This document shows, in pieces, positions 7,785-16,682 of a stretch of 64,000 nucleotides of DNA. The stretch covers positions 1 to 64,000 of the forward strand of contig JAGOBK010000001.1 of the NCBI GenBank assembly GCA_017983465.1, read 5' to 3'. This stretch comes from Crocinitomicaceae bacterium (GTDB lineage: Bacteria; Bacteroidota; Bacteroidia; Flavobacteriales_D; Crocinitomicaceae). The stretch's first letter is position 1. Each line of letters starts with the position of its first letter. A program made the position numbers and the translations under genes. A model generated the notes under the pieces. That model had not been told where the DNA came from, ran no database searches, and saw only the letters and a program-made list of their open reading frames with translations.

Positions 7785-10199
7785 ATGAAAAATTTCTATT
7801 GGGGCATGTTATGTCTCCTATGTATCTTATATACCCCTTCGTTTGCACAAACGAAAATTCAAATTATGGACGATGTGAGCAAAGAACCGATATCCGGTGC
7901 TGTCATTTCACAAGTTTATTCAACTGATAAAAAGTCAAATAGCACAAGCGACAAAAACGGTTTCGCTTTGGTGAAATTTGATGGATCGAAAATCACCTTG
8001 TCGCATGAGGATTATTATCCATTAGTGATTCAACAATCTAGTTTAAATAAGGATGGACAGGTGTTTCTGATACCGAATATTCAAACCATGGATGAAACGG
8101 TGATTTCTGCCAGTCGTAACCTGGAGAAAAGAAAAGACGTTGCTCAAAAAGTTCAAGTCATGCGAGCAAAGGAAATTCAATTTCAAAACCAGAGCTCGAC
8201 TGCTGACTTAATGACGCAAACAGGAAATGTGTTTGTTCAAAAAAGTCAACTTGGTGGCGGTAGTCCGATAATTCGTGGTTTTGAAACGAATAAAGTGCTA
8301 TTAGTTGTTGACGGAGTTCGAATGAACAACGCGATTTACCGTGGTGGACACTTACAAAACATCATCACAATTGACAATGCGATGTTGGACCGTGTCGAAG
8401 TGATTTATGGTCCCGGTTCTGTTGTTTATGGTTCAGACGCCCTTGGAGGTGTGATGTCCTTTACAACTAAGAATCCAACCTTGAGTACAACGGATGAATT
8501 GTTAGTGAAGTCTGGTGGATTCGCACGTTATTTTTCTGCCGCTTCCGGTTACGCTGCAAATGCAAATGTTTCGGTTGGATCAAAAAGATTTGGATCGTTG
8601 ACGTCATTCACGTATTCAAATTATGGCGATTTACGCCAAGGTGCGGTTCGAAGTCCGTTTGTTGGGGATTTCGGTTCTCGTCCTTGGTATGTAGAGCGAA
8701 TCAATGGGAAAGATTCCATGATGATGAATGCAGACAGCAATTTACAAGTCGGTTCTGCATACACGCAATATGACATCCTTCAAAAATTTACGTTTGTTCA
8801 AAAGGAAGGTGTGACGCATAAATTGAATGTTCAATTGTCAAATTCGAGCAACATAGATCGTTATGACCGTTTGACTCAAATGTCCGGTTCGAAACCGAAA
8901 TTTGCGGAATGGTACTATGGACCACAATTCAGATTGTTCGCTGCATACACGCTTGAATTGACGAATAAAACGAAGTTGTATGATCAAGCAAGAATAACCA
9001 TCGGAACACAGTCCATTGAGGAAAGTCGCATGGACCGCAGATTCAATAAAAGCATGTTGAATCACCGCATTGAAAATGTGGCTATTGCAACAATGAACGC
9101 TGATTTTAACAAACGCATTGGTAGAAATGAATTGCGCTATGGTGTGGATGCATTTTACAACAAAGTAAATTCAACAGCATTTGTTACGGACATCGTTGCG
9201 GACACTACCGGGAGTTTAGATACACGTTTTCCTGATGGAGGTTCAACTATGACATCCATTGCGGCATACGCTACGCATACCATTGAGTTTTCGGATAAAT
9301 GGATCTTGACTGATGGACTTCGTTTTTCAAACGTTGGACTTTCATCCACTTTCATCGACAAAACGTATTTTCCACTTCCAGTGAACTCCATCAACCAAAA
9401 TAACTCCGCATTGAACGGAAATATTGGCTTGATCTACATGCCGACAAGCAAATGGCGAATCACAGCAACTGGATCAACAGGATTCCGTGCGCCAAACGTG
9501 GATGATATGACAAAAGTGTTTGAATCAGTGCCAGGAAAAGTTGTGGTACCAAATGCAAATTTAAAACCAGAGTATACGTATAACGCTGAATTAGGGATTT
9601 CTCACTTAATTGCTTCCGGTGTAACCGCATCAGTAAATGGATATTACACGTATTTGGTGAATGGATTAACTGTTCAAAATGGGACATTCGACGGACAAGA
9701 CTCCATCATGTATGATGGACAATTGAGCCAAGTGATGTCGACTGTGAATGCGGCGAAAGCAAGAATCTTTGGAATAGAAGGAATGTTAAATGCAAAATTG
9801 AACGATCAGTTCAATTTGTTAGCAACAGTGAATTATACGAATGGTCGAATTTTAACTGATTCCGTTCCTTATCCATTAGATCACATTCCACCGACATTTG
9901 GTAAAGTATCCTTGTCTTATGTAAACGGGAAATTTCGTTCTGAATTTTTCGTCAACTATTCAGGATGGAAAAGAATCGCAGATTACAACATGATTGGTGA
10001 GGATAACTTCGCATACGCAACGCCTTCTGGAATGCCAAGTTGGTATACTTTGAATGCACGATTGAATTATGCATTCTCTCAAAAGGTATCACTTCAAGTA
10101 GCGTGTGAGAATATCTTGAATCAAAACTACCGCAGTTATGCCTCAAACATCTCTGCACCAGGTAGAAATTTCATTATTAGCCTTCGCGGACAGTTTTAA
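7785..10199 (+). CDS. TonB-dependent receptor, heme/hemoglobin-transferrin type
   Basis: Outer-membrane receptor, 804 residues. Order: signal peptide (ends PSFAQ), a carboxypeptidase-like regulatory domain (residues ~24-95, DDVSKEPISGAVIS), a plug domain (TVISASRN, VFVQKSQLGGGSPIIRGFE, VLLVVDGVRMNNAIYRGGH, VYGPGS-type RVEVIYGPGSVVYGSDALGG), and a C-terminal 22-strand barrel ending in ISLRGQF with terminal Phe. The plug motif GGGSPIIRGF and VDGVRMNNAIYRGGHLQN are typical of the hemoglobin/transferrin/lactoferrin receptor group, so heme or another iron source is the likely cargo (inference). It follows the small membrane protein and ends just before a strong terminator. Confidence 0.92.
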   Translation: MKNFYWGMLCLLCILYTPSFAQTKIQIMDDVSKEPISGAVISQVYSTDKKSNSTSDKNGFALVKFDGSKITLSHEDYYPLVIQQSSLNKDGQVFLIPNIQTMDETVISASRNLEKRKDVAQKVQVMRAKEIQFQNQSSTADLMTQTGNVFVQKSQLGGGSPIIRGFETNKVLLVVDGVRMNNAIYRGGHLQNIITIDNAMLDRVEVIYGPGSVVYGSDALGGVMSFTTKNPTLSTTDELLVKSGGFARYFSAASGYAANANVSVGSKRFGSLTSFTYSNYGDLRQGAVRSPFVGDFGSRPWYVERINGKDSMMMNADSNLQVGSAYTQYDILQKFTFVQKEGVTHKLNVQLSNSSNIDRYDRLTQMSGSKPKFAEWYYGPQFRLFAAYTLELTNKTKLYDQARITIGTQSIEESRMDRRFNKSMLNHRIENVAIATMNADFNKRIGRNELRYGVDAFYNKVNSTAFVTDIVADTTGSLDTRFPDGGSTMTSIAAYATHTIEFSDKWILTDGLRFSNVGLSSTFIDKTYFPLPVNSINQNNSALNGNIGLIYMPTSKWRITATGSTGFRAPNVDDMTKVFESVPGKVVVPNANLKPEYTYNAELGISHLIASGVTASVNGYYTYLVNGLTVQNGTFDGQDSIMYDGQLSQVMSTVNAAKARIFGIEGMLNAKLNDQFNLLATVNYTNGRILTDSVPYPLDHIPPTFGKVSLSYVNGKFRSEFFVNYSGWKRIADYNMIGEDNFAYATPSGMPSWYTLNARLNYAFSQKVSLQVACENILNQNYRSYASNISAPGRNFIISLRGQF

Positions 10200-10220
10200 C
10201 TAACAGCGAAAATTAAATTG

Positions 10221-10257
10221 CTAAAGGTCGGGGAAACTCGGCCTTTAGTTGTTTTTT
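10221..10257. terminator. bidirectional intrinsic terminator
   Basis: CTAAAGGTCGGG and CTCGGCCTTTAG form a 12-pair stem (two G-T pairs) around a short AAA-type loop, followed on the plus strand by GTTGTTTTTT. It separates the TonB receptor from the convergent lipoprotein gene and covers that gene's stop codon. Confidence 0.85.
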
Positions 10258-11015
10258 AATATTCCGTATTTCTGCTCCTGCGGAATATAGAAAAAGTGAA
10301 AAGCCACTTTGGATGTCTTCGTCACTTTCGGTTCGTAGGTGTTTTTGTCTGCGTTGGCAGGAAGTTTTTCTAAGGTAGATTCGTACAAAATGATGTCCTT
10401 TTCTGGTCCATATTTACCTGCCGTGTATTCAAAGGTATACGCCTCCGTTTTGTCGGTTCCTAATCCGTCGAAGGTTTTCCATTCGAATACTTTTCGCGGC
10501 GTGTGATTGGTAACGGTAAAGACATCCCTGAAATTCGCATTGCGAATACGGTAGTCAATTAAGATGTCTTGGTAAGATTCAGCGCTAATCGACGCTAAAT
10601 TTACTTTTAAAGGAACCAAAGCGGAGGATGGAATGGCAATAGGAGGGGAGATGAGTTTTAATCCACCGTCGTAAAAGAAGATGTAATTGTAATTTCCCAT
10701 AAAAGCCATTTCTGCAGATTTTGCCGGATTCTCGGACTTCATCGCTTCGTCCATGGCAAATTGCTTACGGTTGACAACGATAATAGCATCTACTTTTCCA
10801 TCGGCATCTAGATTTCCTTTGATGATCTCAAGACTATATTTCTCTGTTCCTAAAATCGACAAACTGGACTCCACATGTCGTTTTGCGTATTCGTTTAGCG
10901 GTAATTTTGAAAAATCCTCTTGTGGTTTTTCGTCAAATACTTCTGCATTTTTCGTCTTGTCTTGGCATGAAGGTAGGACCAACGCCATAAAAAGGAGGAT
11001 TAAAATAGCTTTCAT
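10245..11015 (-). CDS. hypothetical lipoprotein
   Basis: Exported lipoprotein of 256 residues; no family recognised. The start at 11015 gives a lipoprotein signal (MKAILILLFMALVLPSC, lipobox LPSC) and lies 4 nt after a -7 box, so the longer upstream frame is rejected. The mature protein contains two features hinting at a VCBS/FG-GAP-like quantity: DGKVDAIIVVNRKQFA (Asp-rich, may bind calcium) and FFYDGGLKLI. This suggests a periplasmic beta-rich domain but not a function. Single gene, convergent to the TonB receptor. Confidence 0.8.
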   Translation of the reverse strand: MKAILILLFMALVLPSCQDKTKNAEVFDEKPQEDFSKLPLNEYAKRHVESSLSILGTEKYSLEIIKGNLDADGKVDAIIVVNRKQFAMDEAMKSENPAKSAEMAFMGNYNYIFFYDGGLKLISPPIAIPSSALVPLKVNLASISAESYQDILIDYRIRNANFRDVFTVTNHTPRKVFEWKTFDGLGTDKTEAYTFEYTAGKYGPEKDIILYESTLEKLPANADKNTYEPKVTKTSKVAFHFFYIPQEQKYGILKNN

Positions 11016-11019
11016 TTCA

Positions 11020-11027
11020 CAAAGATA
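11020..11027 (-). promoter_or_regulatory. -7 box TATCTTTG, 4 nt before ATG
   Basis: Reads TATCTTTG on the minus strand; ends at 11020 with the lipoprotein ATG at 11015. The spacing predicts a transcript starting at the A of the start codon. Confidence 0.55.
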
Positions 11028-11187
11028 CAATTCTATCAAGTGAAAAATGTCGTTTTTTATCAAATTTTTAACCTATTGATAAACAGTCTTATAAGTCTAT
11101 TTATTTAATGAATCGCACGATTATTTTTCTCGTTTTGAAACCTTGGAATGATTCTTGGCGTAAAGGCACTCAACAAACAACAAAACG

Positions 11188-11379
11188 ATGACAACTTCTT
11201 TACAATCCCTTAGAACAAAATCAATTAGCCAAGCTAAATTGAAGCTATCTCAACACAGAGAATTAGGAACGAATAGTCCAATGAATGTTTTTGAAGTAGC
11301 AGAATTACTAGACAGTATCGTATTCGCTGAATACAAAATTCAAGATGAACAAAAATCGTTCGACTTGATTCTCAATTAA
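11188..11379 (+). CDS. small hypothetical protein, 63 aa
   Basis: A 63-residue protein of unknown function (MTTSLQSLRTKSISQAKLKL...). It is probably real: it starts with ATG, codon use looks like its neighbours, and the reading frame is followed within 25 nt by an intrinsic terminator. It is predicted mostly helical, basic at the N terminus and acidic near the middle (FEVAELLDSIVFAEY), with no signal peptide or membrane segment. It stands alone in a gap between two minus-strand genes. No homologue can be named from sequence alone. Confidence 0.6.
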   Translation: MTTSLQSLRTKSISQAKLKLSQHRELGTNSPMNVFEVAELLDSIVFAEYKIQDEQKSFDLILN

Positions 11380-11403
11380 TAAGAAGATAATTTATAAGTA
11401 AAG

Positions 11404-11434
11404 GAGCCTTTCAGAAATGGAAGGCTTTTTTAAT
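11404..11434. terminator. intrinsic terminator between small gene and mnmA
   Basis: AGCCTTTC pairs with GGAAGGCT (one G-T) around AGAAAT, followed by TTTTTT on the plus strand. It ends the 63-residue gene and overlaps the end of mnmA from the other side. Confidence 0.75.
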
Positions 11435-12608
11435 GCGCAATAACTGCGGATCCAATCAACACACCATCTTGATACCACGCCGCAAACTGTCCTGGGGTAA
11501 TTCCTTTCTGTAAGTCATCAAAAAGAATATAGTATTCTTCGTTTTGCTTAATCAAAGTGCCTGATTGTAAGGCTTGTCTGTAGCGTATTCTTATTTGACA
11601 CTTTAAGCGATTTTCAGCATCAAACACCTCTGATCGAATGATCCAATTCAAGCTACTGGCCTCTAATTTTAAGGCAATTCGATTCAGTCCTGGATGTTCA
11701 TCTGTTTGTCCCGAATAAACGGAATTGGTTACCGTATTGATGCCAATCACGAAACTAGGTTCAGGACGACCGCCAATGTGTAAGCCTTTGCGTTGACCTA
11801 CTGTGTAATAATGTGCTCCTTGATGTGTCGTTACTTTTTGTCCATCCGATTCTTGGTATTGAAAAGGAGCCGCTAATTGCTCGACATGTTCCTCATCCCT
11901 TGGAATGTTTGCATATGCGATAAATTGTGGCATGTCCATTGGAATTTCAATCACGTTTCCCTGCTTCGGTGCTAACTGTTGTTGCAAGAAGGTAGGAAGG
12001 GCAATTTTACCCACAAAACAAAGTCCTTGTGAATCCTTTTTCGTGGCAGTAACTAAATCGTGTTTCAGTGCGATTTCACGTACTTCAGATTTCTCTAAAG
12101 CGCCAATAGGGAAGAGTGCCTTGGAAAGTTGCTCCTGACTGATCTGACAAAGAAAATACGATTGATCTTTGTTTTTATCCGCTCCAGCAAGTAAACTAAA
12201 CGTTCCATCTGGATTTTCTTGTTTTTGACAATAATGTCCGGTTGCTACATAATCCGCGCCCAATTCCATGGCTGCCTTAAGAAAAACGTCAAATTTGATT
12301 TCTCTGTTACAAAGGACATCTGGATTCGGTGTTCTTCCACGCTCGTATTCCATGAACATATAATCGACAATGCGACTTTTGTATGCTTCGCTTAAATCGA
12401 TGACTTGAAATGGAATCCCAAGTTGCTGGGCGATTAATAACGCGTCGTTGGAATCGTCAATCCACGGACATTCATCTGATAAAGTCACAGATTCATCGTG
12501 CCAATTACGCATAAACATACCAATGACCTCGTAACCTTGTTCTTGTAACAACAAAGCACTTACACTGGAATCAACGCCACCAGAAAGTCCAACAACCACT
12601 CGTTTCAT
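11430..12608 (-). CDS. mnmA: tRNA-specific 2-thiouridylase MnmA
   Basis: Makes the 2-thio group on U34 of Lys, Glu and Gln tRNAs using ATP and a persulfide sulfur donor. 392 residues, slightly longer than the ~360 usual. PP-loop SGGVDSS at residues 9-15; NPDVLCNREIKF with catalytic Cys100; ATGHY at 122-126; KDQSYFL; the second catalytic Cys197 in DSQGLCFVG; then the YTVGQRKGLHIGG tRNA-binding segment and the C-terminal beta domain. The ATG at 12608 is the family start and lies 4 nt behind a -7 box. A cysteine desulfurase that could feed sulfur is encoded at 35971. Confidence 0.97.
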   Translation of the reverse strand: MKRVVVGLSGGVDSSVSALLLQEQGYEVIGMFMRNWHDESVTLSDECPWIDDSNDALLIAQQLGIPFQVIDLSEAYKSRIVDYMFMEYERGRTPNPDVLCNREIKFDVFLKAAMELGADYVATGHYCQKQENPDGTFSLLAGADKNKDQSYFLCQISQEQLSKALFPIGALEKSEVREIALKHDLVTATKKDSQGLCFVGKIALPTFLQQQLAPKQGNVIEIPMDMPQFIAYANIPRDEEHVEQLAAPFQYQESDGQKVTTHQGAHYYTVGQRKGLHIGGRPEPSFVIGINTVTNSVYSGQTDEHPGLNRIALKLEASSLNWIIRSEVFDAENRLKCQIRIRYRQALQSGTLIKQNEEYYILFDDLQKGITPGQFAAWYQDGVLIGSAVIAH

Positions 12609-12612
12609 GCAA

Positions 12613-12620
12613 CAAAGTTA
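12613..12620 (-). promoter_or_regulatory. -7 box TAACTTTG, 4 nt before mnmA ATG
   Basis: Minus-strand TAACTTTG, perfect TAnnTTTG, ending at 12613 with ATG at 12608. Predicts a leaderless mnmA transcript. No good -33 element is seen at the expected distance. Confidence 0.5.
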
Positions 12621-12677
12621 CACAAAGGGACGTTCCGAAAAAGGTATAAAGGGGAATTATTCGAAAAGATTCGCTTT

Positions 12678-14222
12678 TTAAGCTTCTTTCTGACAAATCT
12701 TGGACACACAGTTCATTCCATCAATGGCTGCGGACACAATGCCTCCAGCATATCCAGCGCCTTCCGCACATGGATATAAATTTGAAACATTCGGATGTTG
12801 CCACGTTTCCGGATCTCTTGGAATCAATACCGGAGAAGATGTTCTGGATTCTGGTGCGTGAATGACTGCATCATTTGTCACAAATCCGGGCATTTTTTTA
12901 TCGAAGTCAATGAATGCTTTTCTCAAGCGGTCTAAAACGAAAGGAGGAAAAATCTCATCCATTTCCACACTGACAATTCCCGGTTGATACGAACTTCTTG
13001 GGAAGTCAGTGGATTTTTTCTTTTGAACGAAATCTTTTAAACATTGCGCGGGAACTTTCTGTGTTTTTCCAGCAGCTTCCCAACTTGCTTTCTCAATGGA
13101 TTGTTGAAATTCAAGGCAAACAAATGGATTTTCAGGATTGGAAAAATCTGTCGGATCGATGCTCACCACAATTCCTGAATTCGAATAAGGATTATTGCGT
13201 TTGGATGGTGACCAGCCATTGGTAACCACTTCTTGTTCATCGGTTGCACAAGGGGCGATAATTCCACCTGGACACATGCAAAACGAGTATACGCCTCTTC
13301 CGTCAACCTGCGTCACTAACGAATAGGAGGAAGGAGGAAGGAATTCGTCGTTTAAACGTCCGTGGTATTGTAATTTATCGATAAATGCTTGTGTATGCTC
13401 CACGCGAACGCCTAGCGCAAAAGGTTTAGCTTTGACTTCAATGTTTCGTCGGTGCAACAAGTGAAAAATGTCCCTTGCGGAATGACCAGTGGCTAAAATC
13501 ACGTTCGAAACACGAACTTTTTGCTGTCCATTCAATTCCAATTCAACGATGCGTCCATGTTCAACTAGAACATCTGTTAACTTGTGTTCAAAATGAATTT
13601 CACCTCCACAAGCAATGATTTGTTCGCGAATCGCCACAATCAACTGTGGAAGTTTATTCGTTCCAATGTGCGGATGTGCATCCACTAAAATGTCTTCTGT
13701 CGCGCCAAACTGAACGAGTAATTGCATGACTTTTTGCACATCGCCACGTTTTTTGGAACGTGTATAGAGCTTACCGTCCGAGTACGTCCCAGCGCCACCT
13801 TCTCCAAAACAATAATTCGATTCTGGATTTAAAATGGACGACTTAGTTAATTGTGCTAAATCACGACGGCGGTTTCGAACATCTTTTCCACGTTCAAAAA
13901 GTACGGGTTTTTTGTTGTTCAAGATGGCTTCAAGTGCAGCGAAGAGTCCTGCTGGACCCGCGCCAATAATGTGAATTTCTTCGGCGTCTTTGACTGTTGG
14001 GAATTGATAAGAGTCAAATCGTGGAATGACTTCTTCATCCACCCATGCCTCAAACGATGCATTGACTTTGATGTGTCTATTTCGTGCATCAATGCTGCGC
14101 TTACGCCAACGATAGTTTAACTTTTGTGTTTTAGAAATCCCTAACTCTTGACGAATGCGGTTTTCTAAATACGCAGCATCTTTTGCTTCTTCAGGGGTAC
14201 AGGAAAAATTAAGTTCGTTCAT
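12678..14222 (-). CDS. FAD-dependent dehydrogenase (COG2509-like)
   Basis: Cytoplasmic flavoprotein of 514 residues. After an N-terminal ~80-residue alpha/beta domain comes the FAD Rossmann motif IIGAGPAGLFAALEA (residues ~85-99), then CFGEGGAGTYSDGKLYTRS and HIGTNKLPQLI, which mark the uncharacterised FAD-dependent dehydrogenase family, and a second nucleotide-contact near LATGHSARDIF. The C terminus CAEGAGYAGGIVSAAIDG is the usual FAD-ribityl contact. Reaction not known. The ATG overlaps the stop of porT by one base (TAATG), so it is translated as the last gene of the operon that starts with the aminotransferase. Confidence 0.9.
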   Translation of the reverse strand: MNELNFSCTPEEAKDAAYLENRIRQELGISKTQKLNYRWRKRSIDARNRHIKVNASFEAWVDEEVIPRFDSYQFPTVKDAEEIHIIGAGPAGLFAALEAILNNKKPVLFERGKDVRNRRRDLAQLTKSSILNPESNYCFGEGGAGTYSDGKLYTRSKKRGDVQKVMQLLVQFGATEDILVDAHPHIGTNKLPQLIVAIREQIIACGGEIHFEHKLTDVLVEHGRIVELELNGQQKVRVSNVILATGHSARDIFHLLHRRNIEVKAKPFALGVRVEHTQAFIDKLQYHGRLNDEFLPPSSYSLVTQVDGRGVYSFCMCPGGIIAPCATDEQEVVTNGWSPSKRNNPYSNSGIVVSIDPTDFSNPENPFVCLEFQQSIEKASWEAAGKTQKVPAQCLKDFVQKKKSTDFPRSSYQPGIVSVEMDEIFPPFVLDRLRKAFIDFDKKMPGFVTNDAVIHAPESRTSSPVLIPRDPETWQHPNVSNLYPCAEGAGYAGGIVSAAIDGMNCVSKICQKEA

Positions 14223-14929
14223 TATCCTTCAAATATGATGGAAAAAGTCCATCCGCGGTTATATAAACGATCAATTGGATTTGCGACTGTCGTGAAATCC
14301 TGGATAAAACTATTCTTAAATCCTTGGGAGTATTTTAGTTCCATTCCGAATTTAAAGAATGGAGCGAAAAATTCGATTCCAGCACCAATCTGTCCTTGCC
14401 AATCGTTGCGCTTGATTTTGATAAAGGGATCATAGAAGTTTTGTGAGGCATCTTCTTGGGACTGCAAGTCCATCGAATATTGCATCCCAATTAAGGAATA
14501 AGCCGTGAAATTATTGTAGCGCCGAGTTCGAAATTGAAACATCATGGGGAAGTCTAAATTGGTCGAGTTAATGCGTTGTTGTCCAATTCCTTTCGGGAAA
14601 TTAAAGGTGTCGATGCTCGTGTAATTTAACACGCGTTCTTGAAAGGATAGGGTAGGAATGAAGCGAAAACGAATGGTTGGTGTTCCTAGTTTCACAGTAG
14701 TCAAAATGCCTAATTGTCCACCCGGTTGTGCATCGTTCGAAATCGATGTGATTCCATATTGTTCGTAGGCATTCACCTTTGGATACACATTGAAATCGGA
14801 AGAATTGACGCCAAGCATGAATCCAAAATGAAGGAGTCGCTTATCAAAGTTTTTATACAATTGTTGCTTCGCCTTTTGTGAAAAGCTGAAGGAATGAATC
14901 AGTAAAAAAAGAATAATAATGCGCTTCAT
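14222..14929 (-). CDS. porT: T9SS outer-membrane protein PorT
   Basis: Outer-membrane barrel, 235 residues with signal peptide (MKRIIILFLLIHSFSFSQ). Strand-rich sequence with FGFMLGVNSSDF near the N terminus and terminal aromatic strand (YNRGWTFSIIFEG) match the PorT/SprT group needed for type IX secretion. The call rests largely on position: in many Flavobacteriia porT lies directly after ubiE, as here (35 nt apart, same strand). An outer-membrane protein of the generic PorT-like barrel family is the alternative. Confidence 0.8.
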   Translation of the reverse strand: MKRIIILFLLIHSFSFSQKAKQQLYKNFDKRLLHFGFMLGVNSSDFNVYPKVNAYEQYGITSISNDAQPGGQLGILTTVKLGTPTIRFRFIPTLSFQERVLNYTSIDTFNFPKGIGQQRINSTNLDFPMMFQFRTRRYNNFTAYSLIGMQYSMDLQSQEDASQNFYDPFIKIKRNDWQGQIGAGIEFFAPFFKFGMELKYSQGFKNSFIQDFTTVANPIDRLYNRGWTFSIIFEG

Positions 14930-14964
14930 GCAGAGTATAACGTCAACTTATGGACTTTGTTGCT

Positions 14965-15696
14965 TTAATTTTTTGTCCCGATGTAAATACTTGAAATCCC
15001 ACCGCTCAATGGAATAATTTTCACAGAGGTATAGCCGACTTTTTCCATGACCGCTTGCATTTCTTTCCCTTCTGGAAAAGCAGCAACGCTTTCAGGTAAG
15101 TATGCGTATGCTCGTTCGTCCTTTGAAATGCGTTTTCCAAAGAATGGAATAAAATACTTCGAGTAGAAATTGAACAATTGCTTGATAGGGAACATCTTTG
15201 GTTTGGAAAACTCGAGAATCACGGCTCTTCCACCTGGACGCAATACGCGTAGCATTTCACCGAGTCCTTTCTCTAGGTTTTCGAAGTTGCGCACCCCGAA
15301 TCCAACAGTGAGTCCGTCAAACTCACCATCCGCGAAGGGTAAATTTTCAGAATCACCTAGTTGCATGGAAATGATGTGGTCGTGCTTGCGTTTGATCATC
15401 TTTTGCTTTCCGACTTCCAACATTCCGGAGGAAATGTCCAATCCAATGATGTGTTCAGGATTTAACTTCAGGCAAGCGATAGCGAAATCTCCTGTACCTG
15501 TAGCGATGTCCAATAATTTCTTTGGTTGAATGGATTTCAATTCCTTTACCGCTCTTCTTCTCCAAATGTGATCGATACCCAAGGATAAAAAGTGATTCAA
15601 GAAATCATAATTCGCGGAAATATTATTAAACATTTGCGCAACTTCCTCTTTTTTCGACTTATCGGTATTGTAGGGTTTTACCACTTTAGGTTCCAT
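14965..15696 (-). CDS. ubiE: demethylmenaquinone methyltransferase UbiE/MenG
   Basis: SAM-dependent C-methylation of demethylmenaquinone, last step of menaquinone synthesis. 243 residues. Conserved blocks: MFNNISANYDFLNHFLSLGIDHIWRR split here as MFNNISANYDFLN and SLGIDHIWRR (residues ~23-48), the SAM motif LLDIATGTGDFAI (~60), DISSGMLEVG, and VGFGVRNFENLEKGLGE (~131). In a menaquinone-using Bacteroidota the ubiquinone role is unlikely. It follows the kinase gene by 2 nt and precedes porT. Confidence 0.95.
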   Translation of the reverse strand: MEPKVVKPYNTDKSKKEEVAQMFNNISANYDFLNHFLSLGIDHIWRRRAVKELKSIQPKKLLDIATGTGDFAIACLKLNPEHIIGLDISSGMLEVGKQKMIKRKHDHIISMQLGDSENLPFADGEFDGLTVGFGVRNFENLEKGLGEMLRVLRPGGRAVILEFSKPKMFPIKQLFNFYSKYFIPFFGKRISKDERAYAYLPESVAAFPEGKEMQAVMEKVGYTSVKIIPLSGGISSIYIGTKN

Positions 15697-15698
15697 GT

Positions 15699-16682
15699 TT
15701 ATAAGAGTTTAGTTACTTCTTTCAATAATTGTTCTTTTTGGATGCTAACCACTCCAGGTTGCTCGCAGACTAATCCTCCCGCAATATTTGAAATGGCAGC
15801 AATGGTCTGAATTTCGGCTCCGGAAATCAAGCACAATGTCGCAACGGCAATAACCGTGTCTCCTGCTCCGGAAACATCTGCGATATTGCGTAAATGAGCT
15901 GGAATAAACACTGGTGCTTCTTCCTCTTGGATAAACACACCATGTTCTGAAAGCGTGATGAAGGAAATACTATTTCCTAGTCGACCTTGCAAATCATTGA
16001 CTGCGCGTAAAAAGGCGTCTTTGTCACTGGCAAAATCGAAGTCTAATTGTAATCCTTCTTTCAGTTCTTTTAAATTCGGTTTGAACAAAGTACATCCTTT
16101 GTATTCAAAGAAATGATCCTTTTTTGGGTCTACCGTCGTAGGAATTTGCTGTTCTTTGGCCAAGGATAAAACAGAAGCAATCAAACTTGGCGTTAAAACC
16201 CCCTTGTTGTAATCTTCAAAAATAATCCCGTCGATTCCATTTTCTAAAACCGAGCTAATTTGTTTTAATAATTGCGCCTCTTCCGTTTCGTTAATGAGAT
16301 TCGTATCCTCCGAGTCAATGCGCAATAATTGCTGATTGTTCGATAAAACACGTGTTTTGACAGTCGTTCTTCTATTGGATGATGCATAAATTCCATCCGT
16401 AGAGATACGTGCATCTTTGAAAAGTTGAATTAACCGTTCGCCTTCAAGATCTGCACCAATAACACTACAAATGATCGGTGAAGCACCAAGTGCCGCTAAA
16501 TTCAAGGCGACGTTTCCTGCTCCTCCAATGCGTTCATCCTTTTCGAAAAGATCAACAACTGGGACCGGTGCCTCTGGGCTCATTCGATTCACTTTCCCTT
16601 TGAGGTAGGCATCCACCATAACGTCGCCAATAACAAGCACACGTTTCTTAGAAAACTGATCAAATAAATCTTGGAAATTCAC
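15699..16682 (-). CDS. PfkB-family kinase, RfaE1/HldE kinase-domain type
   Basis: Sugar kinase of 327 residues resembling the kinase half of HldE (heptose-7-phosphate kinase for LPS heptose). Seen: VLVIGDVMVDAYLKG and RMSPEAPVPV near the N terminus, GGAGNVALNLAALG (~55), DPKKDH (~186), FKPNLKEL, and the C-terminal PfkB signature DVSGAGDTVIA with the catalytic Asp (~270). The nucleotidyltransferase half of HldE is absent, as in organisms with separate rfaE1/rfaE2. The start is GTG, sharing one base with the aminotransferase TAG (TAGTG), so the two are coupled. Heptose specificity is inferred from RMSPEAPVPV. Confidence 0.88.
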   Translation of the reverse strand: MNFQDLFDQFSKKRVLVIGDVMVDAYLKGKVNRMSPEAPVPVVDLFEKDERIGGAGNVALNLAALGASPIICSVIGADLEGERLIQLFKDARISTDGIYASSNRRTTVKTRVLSNNQQLLRIDSEDTNLINETEEAQLLKQISSVLENGIDGIIFEDYNKGVLTPSLIASVLSLAKEQQIPTTVDPKKDHFFEYKGCTLFKPNLKELKEGLQLDFDFASDKDAFLRAVNDLQGRLGNSISFITLSEHGVFIQEEEAPVFIPAHLRNIADVSGAGDTVIAVATLCLISGAEIQTIAAISNIAGGLVCEQPGVVSIQKEQLLKEVTKLL

